Assembly: GCA_023313575.1 (NCBI GenBank)
Contig: JAJTTP010000002.1
Coordinates: forward strand, 2,480,001 to 2,544,000
Source of the DNA: Eutypella sp. D-1
Lineage: Eukaryota > Ascomycota > Sordariomycetes > Xylariales > Diatrypaceae
Reading direction: 5' to 3'
DNA length: 64,000 bases
A model generated the notes under the pieces. It saw only the letters and a program-made list of their open reading frames with translations, was not told where the DNA came from and did not search any database. This document shows, piece after piece, positions 1-11,274 of the stretch (its first letter is position 1; each line of letters begins with the position of its first letter). The position numbers and the translations under genes were made by a program.

Positions 1-2493
1 TATCACAGATACAAGACGTTTCCGAAAAGTTGAACAGAGCGTGCGAGATGCTGGAGACGGGACAAGTATAGTCAGCGATGAAATGCATGCTTCATAAGCC
101 AATTGTCGGTGGGGGGGCTGGGCAATGGTTCTAAGGCACCTACACCATATAGATTTTACCATATCCATTAGGCGTCACAATTTTATTCAAAACCAGTTAT
201 ATAGAAATTTAACTTAACTTAAATAAGATTGGTACCAAAGCACGCCATGAAAACAGGATGCTCTAGAAGTTCCGACTATCCAAGGTCGTTAGGCAATATA
301 TCTTATAAGACATCCCAAACTTCTGTTCTTTTCATATTCTATTACTTCTGTACTAGCACTTGGGCTAAGCAAAGTTGCGCCAAATGCTGAGGGCGATTCT
401 CTAGGTCCGTTCTCTTGGCGCTTACAGTGTTTCCTACGACTCTTCGGACCAATGATGGTCACAGGGCCTTGAATGGGTTCAGTGGATGGCTGCGAAAGAA
501 TTAGGGTGAACATCGCCGATCGGAACTTCTTCCTCTCATTTCTACATTCCTACGCGCGTTCTTCCTTTCATGTAGGCTGACCGAAGTTTGCCAAATCATA
601 TCTGGGCACTGGATTCTAATCCCTACACAGTCTGTCAGACTACCTATTTGTTCGCATCATTTCGGCCCGCTCCCGTCATCTTACTAAGGCCTCACTGTTG
701 ACAGGGTAGTACATAGATAGGATAGATAACCAAGGACCTTGTATGGCCACTACTTCACTCATCTACATAGGGCGTAGTAGTAATCATGCGATATAGGTGT
801 AACCACACCCCTCCGCATACCTGACTCTCACAGGATTATAACACCAATTGGTGAATTCACGTCAGCGTAATATATGAGTTACTGTCCAGGAGATCGACGG
901 CTGTAGAGTAAGGAATATTCCAGATCATTTGCCTCTTATTGTCTGCGCTGTTGATTCAAGATATTCCCACTCTTGCTCTTTCGATGACTATATCTAGGTT
1001 GAAAATGCATGATTGTCTTGCTGACTTAACATAATATATTGGAATTTCATCCGATGGAGGGCTGTACAAGTCCCGTGGCCCTAGCCTTGCTAGGCTTTCC
1101 GCAGTCCTGGATCCACACCTCACCGATGCACGAGCACACCGGTTTCTCCCCGACACTTATAACAAGAGTAAGCATAGACATTCACCAGATTAGGCGAGGA
1201 AATCGTTGAGGGGAAGGCAAGATATTAAGAGGGCAGGATCTACATTTAACTGCCGACCCCAGCAGCCCTAGATTGCATACATACGTAGGATCTATAGGTG
1301 ACATTTGATCTGCGTAGAGGTTGACGTTAAAACCCCACGATTTTAATAGTATGTAGGTAAAAATTGGTGGGGCTCGGCCGGGTGTGGGTATTGAGGATCA
1401 GGCCAATGTTCGTCTTCAAGTCTACCTGGCCTAACGTCTCGATACACATCTTTACATGTGAGCACTGAGGCTAGACCAGCTTCCAATTCGTCATCTTGCT
1501 TGGAAACGCGCATGCATCAGCTTAGTAGCAATTCGTACTGAATTTTAGATGACTGTACTAAGATAATTACGTATCAGTGTGGTCCACTTGATAGTCCAAG
1601 TACGGTTGAGTGAGGTCTCCGGAAGAGACATTTACCTGATAGGTAGCCGACCTTCCCTAGAAACTTACGTTTCTATGTCTCGACGTCTTACGTGCATTGT
1701 TAGACCACAACCAACCTTCGGACGTGGCAAGGATGGTAAACTATCCAGTAAGCTATGTGAAATACAAAGCATGGGTAGGTGTATGTACAGGCATGTGATC
1801 CTACACACTGATTCGGCCGCAGGTTTGTATCAGAGCCCGACCGGTCCCTGCATGAGCGGCCCTACTTGCCTTACCAGAGATAACTCGGGGATGCCTATTA
1901 GGTTTCGGAGTGTAATTCTACACGAACAACACGTGGATCCTTCACCCCGGGACCTTGTGCCCGCGCCGCCTGCTGATGTGAGCGAAGCTTAACGCCGATT
2001 AGACTAAACTAGTATTAGGAAGTCTCCGCGTACCCAAGAAGAAAATGAGTATAGAACATTATGGACATTTTCGCTAAATTATTATCTAGATATGTATGTA
2101 GCTCATGGAGGGCTCTTAGTGGGACCCGACCGGGCATTCTTTATTCTACATTCACACGGCATTACGAAGAGCCATACAGACAGAAGCGATATGTCAGGAA
2201 ACACGGGCATGTAGTAGATAACCAGGGTTGCTCTCTGACAAGTCGTCACGCGCATCATGCAATGACAGCAGATAAGCCATGCAATCGGTATTTCCTTGGA
2301 CACTCCGATTAGTGATACACTGCTTGATCGACCAGACGTTGGCTGTGGTGGTAGTGGGGGTTCCTCATCTAAACCATTAGCCACTATTCATCTCCTACCT
2401 ACCCTCTATCCCCTATTCAGTTGGACCCAACGGCTTTACCGGATGCTTCCTGGGGGTCTCGAGCACCACATCACTCCAACAACACAGCCGAAT
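1..2493. other. Gene-free left flank
   Basis: No supported gene. Several open frames of 66-137 codons exist on both strands, but none shows a recognisable domain, and none joins to a neighbour by a plausible intron. One minus-strand frame starting near 513 has a reasonable start context, yet no family resemblance was seen. The 3' end presumably carries the promoter of the Myb gene. Confidence 0.5.
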
Positions 2494-4006
2494 ATGGGAA
2501 TAGCCGGGCGCAGGGCCCCGAAGCGGTGGACAGAAGAAGAAGACAAGATACTATGGGAAGAGACCCGTAAACAATGTACGTGTCCACGGATCATAAGTCG
2601 CAGCTTGTGACGCCTTCCTCATCATCACGACCATTATCAAGCTCGTGGCGCCATGGAAAACAGAAGGCTTAGAAAATATCACGTGTAAACAGCGAAGACG
2701 GGAAACGTCAAAGACTGGAATCGCATAGCAGCGAAGCTACCAGACCGAACCAACAAAGACTGTCGCAAGCGTTGGGTAAACACCCTCAGCGGTAGCCTCA
2801 AGAAGGGTGCTTGGGGCGAGGATGAGGACGAGCGGTTAATCTCCGCGGTTGGTACGCACGGTCAGAAGTTCGTTACCCGTCGTCTTGTCGCCCTGATCTT
2901 GCTCCTTCAATCCGGCTAACATGGTTGTGAAGGTGGACTTTGGTTTCGAACGAGGTTGGATTACGAAGCCCAGATCGTAAGGAAACTCGCATACCCGAGA
3001 TGGCGGATCATCCATGCAATCCATAAACCAGCTGACGAATCCCTGATCATAGAATGCGCCAAAAGATGGCAACATAACCTCGACCCAAAACTTGAGCACA
3101 AGGGCTGGAATGCGATAGAGGTGCATTTCCTATTCCGATTAGCGCATCTATCTTTCCCAGATAGTTACTAACAACAGCCATTGGCATGTAGGATGAACTC
3201 CTAATGGAATCTGTGAGGGAGTTCGGTCGAGAGTGGAAATTGATTCAAGAACGCAAATACCCTACGCGCTCAAGGAACGATCTAAAGAATAGGTGAGTGT
3301 CAAGATCGGCTCACGGCACATGGGTCCTGGGATCTATAATCTAACACAATGAGGAAGATATTCAATCTTGTCCAGGAGGCGTAATTCATCTATCGTCCAG
3401 CCTGTCTCACGACAACACCCTCTTTCACCTCCAGAATCCGATAGCTCTACTCCGGGTCAAGGCCGCGGAGAAGAGTCGGATCTCAGAGAGGCTTCAGAAG
3501 AGGCGCTGGCACCAGACGTCGAGTCTAGAGAGTTTAAACAAGAGCCAGCGTACTTTTGGAACGACAGTACGAATACCATGAACGATCGCTGGCTGGACCC
3601 TTTCTGCTATGGCGCAGCCTCGTCATTAGGTACCACGTATTCCGATCCAGCTTCAGCATCTTTTATCTCTCCAGTTGACACATTAAACCCAGGAGGAAAT
3701 GTTGATGATCTATTCGACTTCGCAGCAAGCTCGAGTGAACATTACCCCTGGATGGAATTTGTCGCTGGCGGGGAGATGTCCTATGCCGATCCCGTTGCGA
3801 ATAGAATTGCTACAGGGACTGGAACCGATGCCTACGACACAACACAGTGCCATGATTCATCGACACAGACGAATAGCGTCGCAATGGAAGATCCCAGGAG
3901 AAAGGTGTCACTTGTCGTAGATGAGTGTGACGGGAACACATTGGACTATCTGAGAAATGTAATCAAGCCATTGAAAGGCAAAGTCCGACTTGAGGTCAAC
4001 TTATAG
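2494..4006 (+). CDS. Three-repeat Myb/SANT DNA-binding protein
   Basis: Predicted nuclear DNA-binding protein of 372 residues. Exons: 2494-2575, 2693-2867, 2933-2976, 3053-3120, 3192-3292 and 3358-4006; the sum is exactly 373 codons. Three Myb repeats cover roughly residues 8-150. The first begins KRWTEEEDKILWEE. The second includes KKGAWGEDEDERL, then QKWTLVSNEVGLRSPDQCAK across two introns. The third ends SRNDLKNRYSILSRRR. The C-terminal half is Ser/Pro/acidic and probably disordered, a possible activation region. The fourth intron has an ideal TTACTAAC branch site. The start was placed at the ATG just before the first repeat; an in-frame ATG at 2443 would add 17 residues. The fold is clear, the target genes are not. 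Confidence 0.85.
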
Positions 4007-4642
4007 GTTATTATTCACTGGATGATCCAGGGCGTGTGGGGGGCGTGTGGGGGTGGGGGAGGGACAGGGGGTTTTTGAACGGACGGCCATACCCTAGACA
4101 CGACGAGATACATTAGACTAACAGACAAATAGGTGGGGAGACATTGATCTTGCTTGCAGTCGAGGCGAAGTTCAACCGCGGTTCACTGCAGAATACAGGT
4201 GTGGGCTTTCCTTTTTTATTCTAAAGAATGTTGTTGTGGCTTCTTATTAAGTCAGGTATGAAACTATCTTGCAATGAATTAGAGAGCATACGAAGACCCT
4301 CGATTGCGTCGCTACCAAGGGCCAAGGCTTTCAGAAAAGACTTTACTTCCTAAAATAATCCTAAAAGAGGATGTGCGATTCATGATTTACATGACCCCAA
4401 CAAACTGTTGTCTCCTTTGCTACTTCTACAATGTCAAGCCCAATGCACATAGTGCGCCGTAACCATGGTCGCCCTTTAAGCAATACTCTAGAGCTCCAAA
4501 CAATCCAGTAACTCCCGATTCACCACCATAAATCATACTCCAACCTCGATGCTCCCAACGCCATCCTAGTTGGGAAATGATGTGAAGGGCCCTAGTGTGA
4601 TGTAACTAGTTCAGGAAATGCCGTTACATCATCACCACTCCT
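4007..4642. other. Intergenic, convergent
   Basis: Lies between the convergent 3' ends of the Myb and F-box genes. It contains a G-rich tract (about 4030-4070) and presumably both 3' UTRs. No gene seen. Confidence 0.5.
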
Positions 4643-5893
4643 TCAAGACTCGTCGTACGGCTCTAGTTCGATAGGGAGGGCATTTCCGAACTTCGTCATT
4701 TTGTTCAACGAAGGGATGCGCATGCCTACTGCGGCCTCGACGCGCTTGCGATCCCAGAAAGCGCCGTAGGTGAGGCACCGACCTCCAGATCCATCCACAA
4801 TTTCGTCTAGATACTCGCACTCTTCCTCGGTATGCAAGTTCCTGCGAAACTCCCAGTCGCTGATCGCGATCCACCAGTACCATGCAGATGCCTCGCCCTC
4901 GTCATCATCTTGGACCTCATATCGCTCCAATGCATCCGTCCCTGACAATGTGCTGACCCAAAATGGGGGCTCGCCAAGATCATCATCCCACCACTTCTTC
5001 TGGAACCAATATCGAGGTCTGCCCCAGCTTTCATGTCGTATACACTCCCAATGTTGCTCATCCTCCACTGGCTTCCAGTCGCCTGCGAGGACCCGTTCAA
5101 GACCTTGAAATAGGAACATCTTTACTGATGGAGAGTCCAGACGGCGTTCCAGCCGCTCGTCGTTGTCGAGGAGATTCTTCCCCTTTCTCTCCATTAGGTC
5201 ATGAATCCATTCCTGCACGAAGAAGACTCCTTGAGAGTCCCAGGGTGTGAAGTGAAGCCAGAACATTTCGAACGAATAGTCACTGGCTGAAGAGGTTCCC
5301 CAATAGGCTCGCTTCCAGTGGTGCGCCGGGGTGAGCTTGCTGACGAGTTCGGCCAGGTATAGGGCCTTCATGACGCGCACACACTCGGACTCCGTTGCTG
5401 GGACTTGATATTGCTGGACGTTTGGAAAGATCGTCTCCGACACGCCCCACGTCTTGAGATAATCATCCGCAAATCGCTTAGCGTAGATCTGGACCATGTT
5501 GTGGAAATCCTCCATGTAGATGGCCCTCTTCAGCGTGAACTCGTCTTGGTTGATCCTCAACGGATCGTTCTTGCGGTCGAGGTACTTGGCACAGAACTTT
5601 TCCATTTGCGGAGGCCTGAGGGTTTCATGCCGGCAGGTCGGGAGCAGGGCAGCAGCATAATTCGCCTGTGCAAGGCGGTAGAGGGATGGGTCATGAGAGC
5701 TCATCAAGATCTTCCTGCAAATGGTGGTCTCGGTTCCGAACCCTTTCAAAATGATGAAAAAGGTCTTGCAGGCTAGAGCGAGTTCACAGACGTCTCGGGA
5801 GTCTGGAAATACCTCCATAATCATGATGATTATCTCAACAGGAAGGTGGAGCAGCTCAAGACGCGAGCTAGAAGCCCGAGCAATGGAAGACAT
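4643..5893 (-). CDS. F-box domain protein
   Basis: Single-exon protein of 416 residues. Near the N-terminus (about residues 12-50) LELLHLPVEIIIMIMEVF followed by DVCELALACKTFF matches the F-box pattern of LP.E.. ...I and a later L.. ..C..  F, suggesting a substrate adaptor of an SCF ubiquitin ligase that would bind Skp1. The remainder is Trp-rich and has no repeat I recognise (no leucine-rich repeats, WD or Kelch). Fungal genomes carry many such F-box proteins with unrelated C-termini. The ATG at 5893 was chosen because the frame upstream lacks an ATG. The substrate is unknown. Confidence 0.7.
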   Translation of the reverse strand: MSSIARASSSRLELLHLPVEIIIMIMEVFPDSRDVCELALACKTFFIILKGFGTETTICRKILMSSHDPSLYRLAQANYAAALLPTCRHETLRPPQMEKFCAKYLDRKNDPLRINQDEFTLKRAIYMEDFHNMVQIYAKRFADDYLKTWGVSETIFPNVQQYQVPATESECVRVMKALYLAELVSKLTPAHHWKRAYWGTSSASDYSFEMFWLHFTPWDSQGVFFVQEWIHDLMERKGKNLLDNDERLERRLDSPSVKMFLFQGLERVLAGDWKPVEDEQHWECIRHESWGRPRYWFQKKWWDDDLGEPPFWVSTLSGTDALERYEVQDDDEGEASAWYWWIAISDWEFRRNLHTEEECEYLDEIVDGSGGRCLTYGAFWDRKRVEAAVGMRIPSLNKMTKFGNALPIELEPYDES

Positions 5894-7249
5894 ACTGCAG
5901 GGCAATGACACAAGAAGCTGTTAACAAGATGATAGTGGGAGAGTAGCGTGCTGTGTGCCAGTCTAGCTGAAAGATTGATGTGCAGGTTTTAATCTGGGAG
6001 AGAATTAGTGAACCATCTCTTTGGATTGTCAGGTAAAAGACTAATGAAAAAGGATATCGACTGGATTAAGAAAACACATACAGTGATAAGAAGCTGCGTC
6101 CTTTATACCAGAAGTTACGGTGATCTTGGTACACCTGAATGATCTTCGTCACAAACACAGTTGAAAGGTTAGATGTGTATGTCCTGTGTGATGCGAGAAA
6201 GCTTGTACAGTTTTTCTTGGGTTGTTATATACCCCTGTCTAGGTAAAAACACCTCTGTCCAGGCCAACGTGAAGCTTATCGTGTAGAAGAATAGAGAAGA
6301 CTATGCCTGGGTGAAATGCAGAAGGTTATCTTTAGAGTTGGTAAAGATGAAAAGAAAAGGTGTAAGAAATATGAAGGTGTAGGGTTGTCTAGAGGTAGAA
6401 AAGTAGACGCCGGGTTGCTTGAGCATCTGAGTGAATGACAATAGGAAAAAATATATTCGGTTTGGTTTACTTTGGGATATGTACATAAAATACATATTGA
6501 GGTATGCATTATCATGCCCAGTCACTGCTTATTCAATATATTCAACTGTAGTAACTAGGTTACGACACTCCCATTGAAGCCATACATAGCACCTAGTACT
6601 TACGTGACTTGTCTAACGTTGTTGCACTAAAACTTGAAAATGACATTATACTTCGTAAACTTGGGTGTGAAGCTGATTAGGTATATTAGTTGTTATTAGC
6701 TGAAAACCACAACTATCACTATGCTTTCCATGTGCATTGTTGACTTCTAGACTTCCCTCGATATACGACCGGGAGTAATCTCAAAGGCGAGCTGGATATA
6801 ATATAGTAATACACGGTATCATACGGTAGAAAATAACAAACATAGCATTTGGCATGCCATGTTATAGAAGACTTTACTCTCAGGCTATGCCAGATTGGGG
6901 CCATCTTTACAGCACTGAATGCGACTAGGTACCTATATAAATACAAGCATGAGTGAGCGCCGTGAAAGTAGTTTATCCAATACACTCTACATAGGAGCAA
7001 AATTTTCTACACGGAAATTGAATGTATACAACATGGATACCTAAACACTATGCCATTGCGTCATTGTCCAGGAGGTCTACTTTATCTTCTGTTTATATCA
7101 ATTTTCATTGGCTGATCATCCATTTAAGCTAACATTCGAAGGAGTGTAACTTGTTACAATATGAAGGTGATGCTAACAATACGATAAAACTTTAGCAAAC
7201 GAGCGTAGTCCTTCCTTTGGGCCATATAGGGTTGACCTTCTTATCCTGA
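5894..7249. other. AT-rich intergenic region
   Basis: Holds the F-box gene promoter and the THI5 3' flank. T-rich stretches around 6270-6520 (minus strand) produce spurious short frames. No gene seen. Confidence 0.5.
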
Positions 7250-8548
7250 CTAAGCCTGGACTGTAGCCCCGGCAACTTCGAGACGGTGGAAGCCGCCCTC
7301 GACGGCAACCTGCTTCTGAAGCTCCACCATCCTTTTCTGGTCGCCTACCGGATCGGAGGACTCCTCCCCAAGAGGCCAGGACAGGAAGTTGTTGGTGTAG
7401 TTAGGGCGGAAGCCCTCATCGAGGACACCAAGGCGCTTGCCATATCGTGTAACCTTTTCCCAGTCTCGGCGCACGTTTGCCAGTGACTTGGAGAGGTAGG
7501 CAAAGGAGCGCTCGAAGATCTTACGATTGAGCGGGCTCGCCATGGCAGGCTTGAAGTCGGCGTACTCCGCGTAAGCGCGGTCAGGGTCCGCGAGCACGAA
7601 ATCGGTTGCGCGTTTGACCGCGCGCATAAAAGCCTTCACCTTTTCCGGGTTCTCCTCCAGGAAGCGCTCATTCCCGATGTATAGAATCGTGCAGAAGCAG
7701 CAGCAGCCCAGCTCGGCAAGCTCGTCGATGCGCAACATTTGCACATCTGATCGCGGGCGACCCTGGCTAGTGAGCCACTCCTCCAGCTCGACCATCTGGA
7801 CGTTCTCTAGTCCGATACCCGCATCGATCTCGCCGCGAATGATCGCCTTTGAGACGTTCATCCCACAGCGCACTGCGGTGTAGTCGTTTGGTGTCATGCC
7901 ATAGTGCGAGGTAAGGTCGTCAATTTGGATCTGTGGCGAGTCTGTTAGCAACTGGAGTCCATGGGGGAGGCTAACCGTTGCGGGCATAATCTATTTCATT
8001 CATCTATTTACCTTTCCAAATTCGCCGACGTATCCGATTCGCTTTCCTTTGAGCGTCTTGAAGTCGGTGGTGATCCCGCTGTCCTTGAGGTACACCACAC
8101 CGGTGAAAGGTTCGTCGAGCAGGGACCCGATGGAGACAATCGGAAAGTTGCGGGCTTTGGCCTAAAGCATAGCATAAAATACTTAGCTTAGATCACATAC
8201 TAAGACTGCAGGAATGATACTCACGGCTAGAGTATGGATCATAGCCTTGAAGCCAAGGTCGACTTTGCCGGTGCCGATGATTTCGGTGACATCCTAGATT
8301 ATACAGATGAGACATGGACGACGCGACAGCGATTCATTAGATCATACACTCGGGTCGTTAGGCTCCAGAAGAGCGACCTTGATTCCTTCATCCTTGAAGT
8401 AGCCTTTGGCTTGAGCCAAGTATACCGGCGCATGGTAAGGCGTCGCATGCCTGTTAGCTTTTGTTAGTAAGTCTGAATATGGCCCCCACAAGACCACATC
8501 TCATGGTACTCGCCAGTTGGTCAAGAACGTGATCTTGTCGGTAGACAT
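7250..8548 (-). CDS. THI5/nmt1: 4-amino-5-hydroxymethyl-2-methylpyrimidine phosphate synthase (THI5/NMT1)
   Basis: Makes the thiamine pyrimidine HMP-P. In the yeast enzyme the pyrimidine is built from PLP and an active-site histidine of the protein itself, so each molecule acts once. Exons on the minus strand: 8548-8514, 8450-8348, 8293-8225, 8161-8012 and 7930-7250, giving 345 residues against 340 in yeast. The PLP lysine and donor histidine fall at K62 and H66 (GFKAMIH), and the CCCFC iron-site motif at 195-199, the same numbers as in yeast THI5. The start MSTDKITF is the family start. Intron 1 begins with GC instead of GT (GCGAGT), splitting the W12 codon; no GT donor restores the frame. 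The upstream leader carries a TPP riboswitch, so expression should fall when thiamine is abundant. Confidence 0.95.
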
Positions 8549-8570
8549 TTTATCTCGGAGATATCGAAAT

Positions 8571-8818
8571 CTGCAACAGTCAATATTTCAACGTTTTGGC
8601 GCCCCCGATCGTGGGGACGCGGGGAGGGGAGGTAAGCATGTCCTTTCGCTGGAATTATCCAGATCAAGTTTCAACGGTGTAATCTCAGCCACTGGGTCTC
8701 CCACCACCCTTCTCCCTGGCAGAGCCCGCGCCCGACCGGAGTCGCCGGGTTACTGTGCCAGTATGGGAGAAGAGGGGAAGGAGGCCCGGGCACCCGCCAT
8801 GCGATTGACCAACGTTAC
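8571..8818 (-). other. Predicted leader intron of THI5 that contains the riboswitch
   Basis: A good donor (AAG followed by GTAACG at 8818) lies just upstream of the TPP aptamer. An acceptor (TTGCAG, ending at 8571) lies 22 bases before the THI5 ATG, preceded by a TTGAC-type branch site. Splicing these would remove the whole aptamer. In Neurospora crassa NMT1 the aptamer likewise sits in a 5'-UTR intron and controls splice-site choice. The alternative donor used at high TPP is not identified here. Confidence 0.6.
8636..8802 (-). promoter_or_regulatory. TPP riboswitch (THI element)
   Basis: On the minus strand the conserved parts occur in the right order: GGGTGCCC (plus 8788-8795), the CTGAGA pyrimidine-binding segment (8683-8688), then GATCTGGATAATTCCAG (8649-8665) followed by CGAAAGG. 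GCATG at 8802-8798 and CATGC at 8640-8636 can close a P1 stem. Between the first two motifs is a long complementary insert (CTTCTCCC with GGGAGAAG), the extended P3 stem typical of fungal TPP aptamers. It binds thiamine pyrophosphate and is expected to steer alternative splicing of the THI5 leader. Confidence 0.93.
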
Positions 8819-9024
8819 CTTGAATCTGAGATAGCTCCATTGTGAGAAGGGGATGCTCCTCCCAGGAGGATACCAACGTAAAACTTGAGTTGTTGAGGTG
8901 TTTACGGTTCTGTAGGTAGTAGAGCGGGTAGTTACGTCGATAGTGTAAGTGACTCTAGAAACGATGGATAAAAAGCGATAACCGATGAACATAAATCTTC
9001 TCCATGGAATCGAGTAGGGCCATT

Positions 9025-9033
9025 CCTTTTATA
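9025..9033 (-). promoter_or_regulatory. TATA box of THI5
   Basis: TATAAAAGG on the minus strand, about 480 bp upstream of the THI5 ATG and 220 bp upstream of the aptamer, so the riboswitch would lie inside the transcribed leader. A uORF beginning at ATG 8992 follows. Confidence 0.5.
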
Positions 9034-9888
9034 CCCGAGAAAGAGGGGTAAGGTCGCCTAGTGAGAGCCGATCTGTGTGACTAAAGTAGATATATAGATT
9101 TGTTGGCAACGTAGGAGCGGTGGTACCCACCCGGCGCTCCGAGTTCGCAAGACCGACAATTCCCGATTCCATATGGCTGGTGTGGATGGCATGACTTCAT
9201 CCGTGATGTAATTTTATCAACACTTCAGTCTTGAAATTTTCACTGCACTCTTCTCTGCCCCCAAATCCCCTTATGCCACCCCGAGCCGGAGACATGGACT
9301 TGGGTCACTGAGCCCCACCGTCAACCGCTTCATGCCGGGTTACCCCTTTTATCCCAATACGCGTACGTAAGTTGAGTGATATATGACTATCGCTTGCAAA
9401 TCTATCTGATAAGCAAAACAACTCTATGTTTGATTTGCCAGGATCAGTAGACACATCATTGAAACTACTCTAAGGTGCGATAAACTTACGTAATTCACAC
9501 GGAGTCTGCGGGTAAATTTCTCGTGAAGTTTTGCAGGAATACAATTCCATATGTTAGAACATCGTCGGATAACATGGTCCATCTGCAACAGGGGCTACCT
9601 AAATGAGCTGTTGTCATTGATTTTACATATACTATATTATGATTAACTAAGTTCTATTCTGTGCATTACGAGTAGAGCATTTCGGATGCACGTGGGAGCA
9701 CAGTGCTCTTAATTTGGACGGTCAGGCCCATTCGGCGGCTAGTTTCCTTTGAGCTATCAAAATGACATGCTTTAAAACACATTTCATCCCAACATCATTC
9801 CACTCAATACGCCATCTCAACGCCTCATAACCCGTGGTCTATGTCGCGGTTGAGACTGCATGAGACTGCACTCTCATAGCTGCCAGTC
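9034..9888. other. Intergenic between THI5 promoter and OSH gene
   Basis: Upstream THI5 promoter sequence and the OSH 3' flank. No gene seen. Confidence 0.5.
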
Positions 9889-11274
9889 TTATAGTGATGA
9901 TTTGTCTTCATCCGATTCATCCACAAGCGCGATGCCGGAATCCGACCTTTCCAACGGCGGGCTCTTCAACGCCTCTACCCCGGCACCCATTGTTGCCTTG
10001 TACTTCTCGTTGTCGAACTTCCATATCATGTCGTCTGCCTCGGTCCCAGTTTTGTGCCCAGTGGCCTTGGAGATCCTCGCTGCGACCGGATCTTCTGTGA
10101 ACTTGGTGAAGTATCTCCTTTCCCAGACGGTTCCGGCAGCAATCTCCGCCCTCCGCAACTCGCGCTGCTCGTTCTCGATCTTGCCCTTCTCATGACCAAC
10201 GGCGAGGATGTCATTCTCGTTGATGGCGTTGACAACGTGCCGCCACGCTCGCCTGGACTCTAGGGGATGTTGCTCTTCAAGCGGGGCGACCCTTAGTGGG
10301 GCCCTCCGTAGCGCCCCTAGGTCAAACTTCTCTGTGGTCCTGCCGCTCTTATCCTTGATTGTGTAGGCCCCACTCCAGCTTCCCTCGAGGATGTTGATTG
10401 GATGTCGCTCATCATTCCCTTTGTATAGTTTGGCGACGAATGAATTGCTCTCTCCTTTGAACCAGCCCTTAGAAGAGTAATCGATCCGCGACGTATAGCC
10501 GGAAGAGCTGCGAATATAGGATGTTCCACTGAGTTCAGGCGATATCCGGAATGTGGCGATGCCCTCGACGTGGGCTTTTGGCATGGTGATGATGTGATCC
10601 TCGTTGAATTGGTCGATGTGCAAAACACTGTACCCCTTGCGCTCGATATTGATCGTCGTGGTGAAGTAGGCCTTAGGGGCGACATGGCCTTCTAGCTGCA
10701 TAAGGTGTTAGATGTATATCCTCGCGTCTAGGGTAAGGGGTGGGGGTGTACCTGGATGCCATGCCTGTCGTTCCAAATCTTGAAGGCTGTTGCTGGCGGG
10801 TGATGGCTGACCTGCTCACTGACCAACTTCGTCGTACCCGCTTCATCATCCCACTCCCCGAGGAAGATCTCGCCCAGGAATGGATTGAGCGGCTTCAGCT
10901 TCTTCCTCTTGCCGTCATCATCTTTGGTCGCGTGTTGATACCTCAGCGTGCTGATGAACCACTGCAGGACCATAAGAGCCCGCTTCTCTGTGTCCTGCTC
11001 TCTCGCTGGCGCGACGAAGAGACTTGGGTGTTCGGCCCAGTAGGTGCTGTATTCGACAATTGACTGCGGTGCAAGCAGGAATGGCGGCGCAGTTATCGAT
11101 GCGAGGTCCCCTTTGAACGTCGCGATTGACTTGGGTTAATCAGTTAGCGACCTGGTTCGTAAGAATGCTTGGAGGGTTATAAGTATGCATTTGACGTACT
11201 TTCATGAACTGGAACCACGCCGACTTGTGTTGGTGGTGTTCATCCTTCTTTTCTTCAAGCTTAGAGACTCCCAT
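9889..11274 (-). CDS. Oxysterol-binding protein, Osh4/Kes1 type
   Basis: Cytosolic lipid-exchange protein that carries sterol and PI4P between membranes. Exons on the minus strand: 11274-11200, 11129-10752 and 10695-9889, giving 419 residues (yeast Kes1 has 434). The OSBP fingerprint EQVSHHPP is at 130-137, preceded by KPLNPFLGEIF. The N-terminal KSIATFKGDL ... PPFLLAPQS is the lid and early core of Kes1-type proteins. It consists of the ORD domain alone, with no PH domain, ankyrin repeats or GOLD domain. The charged C-terminal tail holds the usual basic-residue region (WERRYFTKF). The start was set where the frame begins to resemble Kes1; the open frame upstream reads like a UTR. Confidence 0.92.

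Noticed and set aside
289..513. 74-codon minus-strand frame starting MFTLILSQ
   Set aside because: Acceptable start context, but no family, no neighbouring exon and a length expected by chance in a 64-kb window.
1579..1992. 137-codon plus-strand frame
   Set aside because: No domain, unusual composition, begins mid-sequence without supporting splice sites; compatible with chance.
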